From JAENVU01 sp031422675 (GTDB lineage Bacteria > Actinomycetota > Acidimicrobiia > IMCC26256 > JAENVU01), in NCBI GenBank assembly GCA_031422675.1, contig JANPMG010000090.1:1-7014 (forward strand): a stretch of DNA of 7,014 bases. The letters are read 5' to 3'. The notes beneath the pieces were generated by a model. That model was not told the origin of the DNA, made no database searches, and saw only the letters and a program-made list of their open reading frames with translations. Positions 1-5,677 of this stretch are shown here, piece by piece (position 1 is the first letter of the stretch; every line of letters begins with the position of its first letter). The translations under genes were made by a program, and so were the position numbers.

Positions 1-58
1 CGCGCGACGCAGACGCGGTGGACAGCTTGTCGCGCGAAGTCCCAGCTCAGGGGGTCGC

Positions 59-153
59 GGCGGATTCCAACGCGCGCGGCAGACGAACGAGCCGCGGCAT
101 AAACCCGCCGGCTCCGTAATGGAGCGTGAGGGTTCGAATCCCCTCTCCGGGCA
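59..153 (+). tRNA. tRNA-Leu-like sequence with intact 3' half and degenerate 5' half (probable tRNA remnant)
   Basis: The 3' half looks like a class II tRNA. A variable arm forms GCTCC/GGAGC around the loop GTAAT (111-125), followed by CGTG as in many tRNA-Leu genes, then a T arm (128-145, GGTTCGAATCC core), a TCCGGGC acceptor strand and discriminator A at 153. No CCA is encoded. Three things are wrong. The T arm has one C too many (four C at 140-143 against three G at 130-132). No GCCCGGA partner strand occurs upstream. The best anticodon-arm candidate (loop near 97-103, containing TAA) lacks U33. Upstream pieces GGCGGA (59-64) and GGCAGACG (78-85) recall the tRNA-Leu D region but are spaced too widely. 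I therefore favour a decayed tRNA or integration-site remnant over a working tRNA. The 5' limit is approximate. Confidence 0.4.
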
Positions 154-503
154 CGCTGGTGATGCAGACGCACACTTCCGCGATGTCAGTGGTTGTCGAT
201 TCGCGTTTTGTGGACCGCGTGTCCCTGGGGAGTGCCGAACGTGTCCGGAGAATCCAACGCCGGAGTCGTCGCCAAGCTCGGTCGGAACACCTGCGGTGTC
301 TTCACGGGCGCGGTCGCGGCGGCGGCGAGGCGCTCCGCCGGCGCGTCGTATGCCCCTCGAGGTCCTGACCCGACGTGTCTTGTGCGGCCTCGGCGTTGTA
401 CCGGTGTCCGTCTCGGCGGTGCCGCGGTCGTGGAGTTCGCGTCGCCGAACCGACCGGCGAAGCCTCTCTATCGAGGAGGTGTCGGTCGACCAGGCGACTC
501 CCG
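154..503. other. Non-coding or undetermined stretch upstream of the operon
   Basis: Several overlapping reading frames are open here (for example 183-368 and 193-609), but their translations are rich in Arg, Ser, Gly and Pro, match no family I recognise, lack clear ribosome binding sites, and compete with each other in the same DNA. Frames stay open easily in DNA this GC-rich. I see no terminator with a T tract, no repeat array and no mobile-element gene. The stretch joins the tRNA-like sequence to the operon promoter and may be decayed DNA next to an old integration site. Confidence 0.4.
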
Positions 504-517
504 TACGATCAGGACGA
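481..517 (+). promoter_or_regulatory. Candidate leaderless promoter of the AAA+/vWA operon
   Basis: TACGAT at 504-509 fits the actinobacterial -10 consensus TANNNT. Transcription would start about 7 nt after it, near 516-518, so the message would begin at or within two bases of the ATG at 518. No clear TTGACA-like -35 box lies 16-18 bp upstream; instead an 8-bp palindrome GGTCGACC (484-491) covers that position and could be a regulator site. The nearest purine run, AGGA at 511-514, is only three bases from the ATG, too close for a normal ribosome binding site, which supports a leaderless start. Confidence 0.45.
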
Positions 518-1939
518 ATGATCGACAACCCCCTCGGGGCCGCGGCGGAACAGTTCACGGAGCGGCTCACGCCGGTGGTGCTCAGCTGGCCCGAGTCGGG
601 GGGTGCTGATCCCGACCGGGTGCGTCACGGGCTTTTTCTCGAGGCCCGCCGGCTCGCGGCCGGGTTTGCGTGTGCCAACGGCCGCCTGAGTGGCGACGAG
701 TTGCACGGCCTACGAGCCACCTTCGCCGCGGTCGATCCCGACCTGGCGATCGGAACAATTGCGGACCTGCGGGATTCGGGTGTCGTCGAGCGTGATCGGG
801 ATGCGCTGGACGCTCCCTCCGATCTCTTTCTCCGGCTGGTGGAACTCGACCGCGTGGCAAGCTCCACCGATGGGTGGGCCTACTACGAGTGTGCGCTCGC
901 ATTGGGCCACGCGGTGTGCGCGCTCGCGCCGTTTCCCACGTCGGCAACGTTGCGCGCGCTCGACCGATATCGAAATCTCCTGCTCGATGCTCTGCGCACG
1001 ACGGGCGTCCATCGGCCTGATACCAAGGTCGTCCACTCGTTCGCCGAGCGCGGAGAACCGACGCAGCCGGAAGTGCAGCCGGTCGTCGCCCCCGAGCCCG
1101 CGGCGTCGCTCGATGACTTGCTCGACGAGTTGGATGCCTTGGTCGGGCTGGCCGCGGTCAAAGCCGAGGTCCGCCGCATTGTGGATCTCACCCGCGTCCA
1201 GCAACTCCGACGCAAGCACGAGCTTCCGGTGGTGGATCGGAGCCGTCATCTGGTATTCGTCGGGAACCCGGGTACAGGCAAGACGACGGTGGCTCGGCTC
1301 CTCGCGCGTATCTACCTGGCGCTCGGCACCCTGGGGAAAGGTCATCTCGTCGAGACCGACCGCAGCGGACTCGTGAGCGGATACGTCGGCCAGACCGCGC
1401 CCAACGTGGTGGAAGTCGCCCGTTCCGCACTCGGCGGAATGTTGTTCATCGATGAGGCCTACGCACTGACCGTGGACAGCCCGCAGGATTTCGGGCGGGA
1501 AGCGGTCGCGGCGTTGCTGAAGGTGATGGAAGACGAACGCGATGAGTTGGTCGTGGTGGCCGCGGGCTATCCCGCTCCGATGGAGTTGTTCCTCGACTCG
1601 AACCCCGGTCTGCGGTCGCGGTTCCCGCAGACCATTGTGTTCCCTGACTACAGCACCGACGATCTCCTCGAGATTTTCGATTCGCTCTCGCGGTCGCAGG
1701 AGTACCACGCAACGCCGGATGCGCGAACGCGAGTGCAGGAGCACTTCAATGCCGCGCCACGGGGGCCGAGTTTCGGAAACGCGCGCATGGCGCGCAACGT
1801 GTTCGAGGCCGCGGTGGCTCGCCATGCTTCTCGGGTGGCGCCCCTCGATGCACCGACCCGCGAAGATCTGAGTGTGCTCCTGCCTGTCGACTTCCCGGAG
1901 ACCGCGGACGCGGCAACCGAAACCGGGGAGTCCACATGA
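518..1939 (+). CDS. CbxX/CfqX-type AAA+ ATPase with TerB-like helical N-terminal domain
   Basis: This 473-residue protein is a predicted cytosolic AAA+ ATPase that would use ATP hydrolysis to remodel a protein partner. Residues about 30-165 are helical and resemble TerB-like domains (ARRLAAGFACANGRLSGDEL, 43-62, matching the ADG-x-(I/L)-(S/T)-x-x-E/D-L pattern). A Pro/Glu-rich linker (about 175-196) follows, then the AAA+ core: Walker A GNPGTGKT (249-256), Walker B LFIDEA (309-314), AGYP, the family-typical NPGLRSRF (362-369) with candidate arginine fingers R366/R368, and a sensor-2 region GNARMARN (420-427). These mark the CbxX/CfqX/SpoVK/EccA branch rather than MoxR. The frame is open from 119, but I start at ATG 518: upstream residues are low-complexity, cover the tRNA-like sequence, and the promoter lies at 504-509. 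It overlaps the next gene by 4 nt. No RuBisCO, sporulation or ESX genes are near, so those family roles are unsupported; its likely clients are the vWA or PspA products. Confidence 0.88.
   Translation: MIDNPLGAAAEQFTERLTPVVLSWPESGGADPDRVRHGLFLEARRLAAGFACANGRLSGDELHGLRATFAAVDPDLAIGTIADLRDSGVVERDRDALDAPSDLFLRLVELDRVASSTDGWAYYECALALGHAVCALAPFPTSATLRALDRYRNLLLDALRTTGVHRPDTKVVHSFAERGEPTQPEVQPVVAPEPAASLDDLLDELDALVGLAAVKAEVRRIVDLTRVQQLRRKHELPVVDRSRHLVFVGNPGTGKTTVARLLARIYLALGTLGKGHLVETDRSGLVSGYVGQTAPNVVEVARSALGGMLFIDEAYALTVDSPQDFGREAVAALLKVMEDERDELVVVAAGYPAPMELFLDSNPGLRSRFPQTIVFPDYSTDDLLEIFDSLSRSQEYHATPDARTRVQEHFNAAPRGPSFGNARMARNVFEAAVARHASRVAPLDAPTREDLSVLLPVDFPETADAATETGEST
1925..1930 (+). promoter_or_regulatory. 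Ribosome binding site of the membrane-anchored solute-binding-like gene
   Basis: GGGGAG lies five bases before the ATG at 1936, inside the end of the ATPase gene. A second ATG follows directly at 1939 and would sit eight bases from the same site, so either could be used; 1936 gives the ATGA overlap typical of translational coupling. Confidence 0.5.
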
Positions 1940-3018
1940 TGGGCCGCCGCGCCGTGGCGGTCATGGTTGCGGCCCTCCTGATCGGTGGTGCGGTCGCCGT
2001 GCGACGGTGGGTCATTGACGGCGAATCCAATCGCGGGGACCAGGTTGGCTCGACGTTGCGCCTCGCCTGTTCCGCCGAGCTCGCCGCCACCTGTCGCACA
2101 TTGCAGGACGAAGACGGAGTCGTTGTCGAGATCGCGCCGGCGGGAGAAATTGCGCGCGCCCTGACCGAAGGATCGGCGGGGGATCAACCGTGGGACGGTT
2201 GGCTGGCGGTTGCGCCGTGGCCGGAAGGAGTCCGTGACGCGCGGGTTCGCAACGGTCTGCCGGGCCTGCTCGGCGTTACCTCGACCCCGGTCGGGCGTTC
2301 GCCGCTCGTGATTGCGTTGCGCAAGGACCGGGCCGAAGTGCTCGAGGGCGCGTGTGGCGCGGACGGAATCACCTGGCGCTGCATTGGGGAACAAGCCGGG
2401 CGCGCCTGGTCAGATTTGGGTGGGCTCGCCGAGTGGGGTGTTCTGCGTCCGGCGCACGCCGAGCCGGTGCAGGACGGGATCGGGCGCCTCGTGGTCGGCC
2501 AAGCGGTCGGACACTTCCTCGCCACGCCCGAACTTCGGGTCGGGGCCGTGGCGCGCATCGACTGGGAGGGGAGCGATGCGTTCGGCGCGTGGTTCGGTCG
2601 GCTGGAGAATGCTGTGCCGTCGGACGCGTTTGGATCCGGGGCCACGACCCCGTTTCGCCGGTGGATCGTGACCGGACTCGTGGCGTCCGACGCGGTGGCA
2701 GGGCTTGAAGCTGAGGTTGTCCCTGGATTGGCAGCGGCGGCTTCATCGTTGCGCAGTCGCACGCGTGTGGTCTACCCGATGCCACTCTCGACCGCAGACG
2801 TGGTGTTCGTCCCGGTCGGTGCCCGCGGCGCGGACCTCGAGGAGTTTGGGACCAGTAGCGTCGCGCGGCAATCGCTCGCCATCAACGGCTGGCGCGTCCA
2901 AGGGCAACCGAGCGCCGACGGGATTCCGAAGTCGCCCCGCTTGCCCGACACGAATGGTTTGCCGGCGGCGGGAGTGCTGGAAGCGCTGGCGGGTTTGTGG
3001 GGGGAGATCATTCGATGA
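1936..3018 (+). CDS. Membrane-anchored protein related to ABC-type solute-binding proteins (no vWA domain)
   Basis: A 360-residue exported protein. Residues 6-22 form one hydrophobic segment after MMGRR and end without a lipobox or a clear signal peptidase I site, so it is probably a membrane anchor with the rest outside. Four cysteines (45, 53, 140, 149) lie in the outer part and could form two disulfides. I see no catalytic motif. The body parallels the solute-binding part of the next gene: SPLVIA (122-127) against its TPLVIA, a WG motif (167-168) followed by a Pro/Gly stretch (177-183), and a C-terminal pattern of GW, NGL (340-342) and GVLEALAGLW (346-355) against GF, NGL and LLEV...VLDKW. 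It therefore looks like a divergent paralogue of that protein without the vWA domain. It is coupled by 4-nt overlaps on both sides, so the three products are probably made together. The fold assignment is moderately sure; the ligand is unknown, and no permease is nearby. Confidence 0.75.
   Translation: MMGRRAVAVMVAALLIGGAVAVRRWVIDGESNRGDQVGSTLRLACSAELAATCRTLQDEDGVVVEIAPAGEIARALTEGSAGDQPWDGWLAVAPWPEGVRDARVRNGLPGLLGVTSTPVGRSPLVIALRKDRAEVLEGACGADGITWRCIGEQAGRAWSDLGGLAEWGVLRPAHAEPVQDGIGRLVVGQAVGHFLATPELRVGAVARIDWEGSDAFGAWFGRLENAVPSDAFGSGATTPFRRWIVTGLVASDAVAGLEAEVVPGLAAAASSLRSRTRVVYPMPLSTADVVFVPVGARGADLEEFGTSSVARQSLAINGWRVQGQPSADGIPKSPRLPDTNGLPAAGVLEALAGLWGEIIR
3001..3006 (+). promoter_or_regulatory. 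Ribosome binding site deciding the start of the vWA lipoprotein gene
   Basis: GGGGAG sits eight bases before the ATG at 3015. This favours ATG 3015 over the in-frame GTG at 2997, which lies upstream of the site. Starting at 3015 also produces the same ATGA overlap seen at the previous gene junction and a normal lipoprotein signal. Confidence 0.6.
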
Positions 3019-4850
3019 GTGCAGGGAAGCGGAGCCGGTCAGGGGTTCGGGCGCGAACCGGTCGATGGGTATCGGTCGGAGTCGTCGCGGTCGTTCTGCT
3101 CGCGGCATGCACGAGTACCGGCGTTTCTGATGGCTCATCCGGGCTCGAAGATCCCGGCGACTGCGTTCCGGTCGACATGGTGGTGTCGTCCGAGAAACTG
3201 GCGTTGCTCACCGACCTGGCGCACGAGTTCAACGATTCCCCGCAGGCGGAACTCGGTGGTGGCGAGTGTGGGTTCGTTCGCGTCAGGAAAGTGGCGTCGG
3301 GCGCGGCCGCGACATTGCTGGCCAACGGCTGGCCGGACCGGACGGTGAACGGCGAGCCTCCGACGGTGTGGTCCCCGGCGGCCAGTTCGTGGGGTGCGGT
3401 CCTGAACCAGCGCCTCGCGGAGAAGGACGAACCGGAGATGGCGCCCGCGAGCGATTCCTTCATGGTCACGCCACTCGTGATCGCGATGCCCAAGCCCATG
3501 GCCGAGGCGCTCGGATGGCCGAAGACTCCCATCGGTTGGGAAGACGTGCTGCGGTTGTCACGGGACCCTGCAGGGTGGGCCGCGTACGGCCACCCGGAGT
3601 GGGGCGCGTTCAAACTCGGCAAGACGAACCCGAACTACTCCACGAGCGGGCTGCACGCGCGTATCGCCCAGTACTACGCCGCCACCGGCAAGACGTCGGA
3701 CCTCACGCTGGAAGACGTCGAACGCCCTGAGGTCGAGGACTTTGCGCGCGGGATCGAGTCGGCGGTTGTGCACTACGGCGACATCTCACTCACGTTCCTG
3801 AACAACCTCTACCGCAACGACGCCCGCGGTACCGCGTTGACGTACGTTTCGGCGGTCGCCGTCGAAGAGAAGTCGGTGCTCGATTACAACCGCGGGAACC
3901 CGGACGGCATCCTGGACCCGGGAGAAACCGCCCGCGCGCCCCGCGTTCCGCTGGTCGCGGTGTACCCCAAAGAGGGGACTGTCTTCTCCGACAATCCGTT
4001 CATCGTGCTCGACGCGCCGTGGGTCACCGCACCAGCGCGTACGGCGGCGCGACGGTTCGAAACATTCATTCAGCGGCCGATAGCCCAACGGCGGGCGCTC
4101 CGGGGTGGTTTCCGGCCCGGGAACTCCAGCGTTCCGGTCGGGAACCCGATCAACGCGGCGAACGGCCTGGACCCGAACCAGCCGCAAACTCTCCTCGAGG
4201 TTCCGAAGCCGGATGTGTTGACCCGCGTGCTGGATAAGTGGGAGGACGACCGCAAGCGGGCTCGGGTGCTGCTGCTGCTTGATGTATCCGGGTCCATGGG
4301 CGAGCCCGCGGGTGATGGCACCAAGCTCGACCTCGCCAAGCAGGCGGCGATCGATTCGCTCGCTCTGTTCGCGGACGACGATGAGGTCGGCCTGAGAATT
4401 TTCTCGACCGGCCTCGGTCCCGATGAATCCAACGACTGGCTTGACCTCGTGCCGGTCGGCCCCTTTGCCGGGAACCGAGAACTGATCGCGCAACGGATCG
4501 ATGCGCTGACTCCCGTGGCCGGGACCCCCCTGTACACCTCGACTCGTGACGCCTACAACGCGATGATCGACGGGTACGACGAAGCGCGGATCAACGCGGT
4601 GGTCCTCCTGACCGACGGTCGCAACGAAGATGACCGCAACACTGATCTCGATGGGCTCTTGAAGGCGCTGCGGGCTCAGAGCACGGGTGAGCAGTCCAAG
4701 CAGGTCCGGGTCTTCGCGATTGCGTACGGGGAGGACGCGGACCTCGAGACGCTGCGCCGAATGGCGGACGCGACCAACGCCCAGGTGTACGACGCATCGG
4801 ACGCGACGACGATCTCGGCGGTGTTCACCTCGGTGGTGAGCAACTTCTGA
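3015..4850 (+). CDS. Lipoprotein with solute-binding-like domain and C-terminal vWA domain
   Basis: A 611-residue exported lipoprotein. Arg/Lys-rich residues 5-17 precede a hydrophobic segment (19-31) and the lipobox LAAC, with C32 as the lipid-bearing cysteine, so the mature protein should sit on the outer face of the membrane. Residues about 48-400 resemble an ABC solute-binding protein: VWSPAASSW, TPLVIAM (152-158), and a WGAFKLGKTNPNYSTSG stretch ending at residue 212, typical of the ligand-cleft region. Residues 290-304 (D290, N292, D297, G298, D301, E304) look like a calcium-binding loop. Residues about 418-611 are a vWA domain with a complete MIDAS metal site: DVSGSM (D423, S425, S427), T504 in AGTPLY and D534 in LLTDGRN. 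vWA domains of this kind bind protein partners through Mg2+. It overlaps the upstream gene by 4 nt, and the next gene starts 2 nt after its stop. A sensor or adhesion role is inferred; transport is unlikely as no permease is seen. Confidence 0.87.
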   Translation: MSAGKRSRSGVRARTGRWVSVGVVAVVLLAACTSTGVSDGSSGLEDPGDCVPVDMVVSSEKLALLTDLAHEFNDSPQAELGGGECGFVRVRKVASGAAATLLANGWPDRTVNGEPPTVWSPAASSWGAVLNQRLAEKDEPEMAPASDSFMVTPLVIAMPKPMAEALGWPKTPIGWEDVLRLSRDPAGWAAYGHPEWGAFKLGKTNPNYSTSGLHARIAQYYAATGKTSDLTLEDVERPEVEDFARGIESAVVHYGDISLTFLNNLYRNDARGTALTYVSAVAVEEKSVLDYNRGNPDGILDPGETARAPRVPLVAVYPKEGTVFSDNPFIVLDAPWVTAPARTAARRFETFIQRPIAQRRALRGGFRPGNSSVPVGNPINAANGLDPNQPQTLLEVPKPDVLTRVLDKWEDDRKRARVLLLLDVSGSMGEPAGDGTKLDLAKQAAIDSLALFADDDEVGLRIFSTGLGPDESNDWLDLVPVGPFAGNRELIAQRIDALTPVAGTPLYTSTRDAYNAMIDGYDEARINAVVLLTDGRNEDDRNTDLDGLLKALRAQSTGEQSKQVRVFAIAYGEDADLETLRRMADATNAQVYDASDATTISAVFTSVVSNF

Positions 4851-4852
4851 GC

Positions 4853-5605
4853 ATGGACCTCCTCGACCGTCTTCCCGAGCGATTCAAGAGCCGCTCCACG
4901 GCGGACGCGGTGATGGCACCGTCGGCGATCGTGGCCGGTGGCGCGGCCGCGGCCGCGGGAATCTTGCTAGCCGCGCCATTGGCCGCGGTTGTCGGCCTCG
5001 GCGCGGTCGCCTATGCAGGTGTTGTCGCGTTGGCGCTGCCTCGCCGCACTCGGACAGCTCGGATTGATCCGCGGAGTATTCGGGAGCCGTGGGGCTCATT
5101 CGTCGCAGAGGCACTCCGTGCGCAGCGGCGCTTTGCCGAGACCGTGAGCTCAGTTCCGGATGGGCCGGTGCGAGATCGGCTGGTGGAGATCGGGGTCCGG
5201 ATCGATGCGGCGGTGCAGGAGTGTTGGCGAGTGGCGCGTCGAGGTGCAGCGTTGGACAACGGTGTCGCATCACTCGACCTCCACGACGTCCGCTCGCGCC
5301 TGGAGCAGACTCGCTCGACGGCCCCGAACTCACCGACCGGTGTGGATTCTCGCGATCGAACAGTCGAGGCGTTGGAAGCCCAACTGGCGTCCGGTGAGCG
5401 AATCGAGACTGTCGCCACCAACGCGCGGGATCGATTGAGTTTGCTGGACGCACGCCTGGACGAAGCGGTAGCCCGCGCGGTTGAGCTATCGCTCCGGGCC
5501 GACGACGTCAGTGTGCTGGTGGGTCTGGGCGACGACGTGGAGAATCTCATCGGGGACCTGGAATCTCTGCGGCTGGGGCTCGAAGAAGTCGGCGCCGCCC
5601 AGTAA
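4853..5605 (+). CDS. Unrecognised protein with two-helix membrane hairpin and helical C-terminal tail
   Basis: I do not recognise this 250-residue protein. Residues 24-41 and 43-62 are Ala/Gly/Val-rich hydrophobic segments with almost no loop between them, suggesting a membrane hairpin. Basic residues on both sides (R7-R14; RRTRTAR at 64-70) would place both ends in the cytosol. The tail (about 75-250) is highly charged and predicted helical, with two stretches of coiled-coil character (about 80-155 and 168-215), split by a Pro/Ser region (156-165), and ends in the acidic, Leu-rich segment 218-246. It has one cysteine (C124) and no enzyme motif. The ATG lies 2 nt after the vWA stop with only a weak GGTGAG (4835-4840) ahead, so translation is probably coupled. 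Its place between the vWA lipoprotein and PspA suggests a membrane adaptor for PspA or the AAA+ ATPase, inferred from position only. Confidence 0.78.
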   Translation: MDLLDRLPERFKSRSTADAVMAPSAIVAGGAAAAAGILLAAPLAAVVGLGAVAYAGVVALALPRRTRTARIDPRSIREPWGSFVAEALRAQRRFAETVSSVPDGPVRDRLVEIGVRIDAAVQECWRVARRGAALDNGVASLDLHDVRSRLEQTRSTAPNSPTGVDSRDRTVEALEAQLASGERIETVATNARDRLSLLDARLDEAVARAVELSLRADDVSVLVGLGDDVENLIGDLESLRLGLEEVGAAQ

Positions 5606-5611
5606 GTCTCG

Positions 5612-5633
5612 CGGGCGATCAACCGATCGCCTG
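5612..5633. promoter_or_regulatory. Palindrome/hairpin upstream of the pspA-like gene
   Basis: GGCGATC (5614-5620) and GATCGCC (5625-5631) form a perfect 7-bp stem with loop AACC, extendable to 9 bp by one G-U and one C-G pair. No T tract follows, so it is not a classical intrinsic terminator. It begins 6 nt after the stop of the upstream gene and is centred about 55 bp before the predicted pspA start, which suits a regulator binding site, or an RNA hairpin that reduces read-through from the operon. Confidence 0.4.
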
Positions 5634-5665
5634 GCCGTCGAGGTCCTTCGGTTTCGGTGCCGGTC

Positions 5666-5671
5666 TAGGGT
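5666..5671 (+). promoter_or_regulatory. Candidate leaderless -10 box of the pspA-like gene
   Basis: TAGGGT fits TANNNT and lies six bases before the ATG at 5678, so transcription starting 7 nt after the box would begin exactly at the start codon. The overlapping GGTGAG (5669-5674) is too close to the ATG to be a good ribosome binding site. No convincing -35 box is seen near 5641-5648, which would fit activator or alternative sigma factor control. Confidence 0.45.
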
Positions 5672-5677
5672 GAGAAC

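Noticed and set aside
79..153. tmRNA 3' end with a tag-like frame (A-D-E-R-A-A-A then TAA at 100-102)
   Set aside because: The tag lacks the usual ALAA-type ending, only about 25 nt separate the stop from the T arm where several pseudoknots should lie, the acceptor lacks the G-U identity pair context, and no tmRNA 5' end is present.
119..517. N-terminal extension of 133 residues on the AAA+ ATPase frame
   Set aside because: It covers the tRNA-like sequence, is low-complexity and Arg/Ser/Pro-rich, has no ribosome binding site, and a promoter-like -10 box lies at 504-509 just before a plausible ATG at 518.
183..609. Small overlapping open frames (183-368 and 193-609) as genes
   Set aside because: They contradict each other in frame, lack ribosome binding sites and recognisable domains, and one runs into the ATPase gene. 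Open frames this long are expected by chance at this GC content.
710..1825. Long open frame of 371 codons on the - strand inside the ATPase gene
   Set aside because: It is antisense to a gene with clear AAA+ motifs; its translation has no recognisable domain. It reflects codon bias of the + strand gene.
518..1939. Assignment as MoxR, RuBisCO activase, SpoVK or ESX EccA
   Set aside because: The motifs place it in the CbxX/CfqX branch, not MoxR, and no carboxylase, sporulation or ESX secretion gene is in the window to support a specific named role.
2997..3014. GTG at 2997 as start of the vWA lipoprotein
   Set aside because: It adds six residues only, lies upstream of the GGGGAG site at 3001-3006, and the ATG at 3015 gives the same ATGA overlap as the previous junction.
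3786..4493. Open frame of 235 codons on the - strand inside the vWA lipoprotein gene
   Set aside because: It is antisense to a well supported coding sequence with a complete MIDAS site, and its translation shows no family features.
1936..4850. Part of an ABC importer
   Set aside because: Two solute-binding-like proteins are present, but there is no permease or ABC ATPase gene in the window, and the ATPase seen is AAA+ rather than ABC type.
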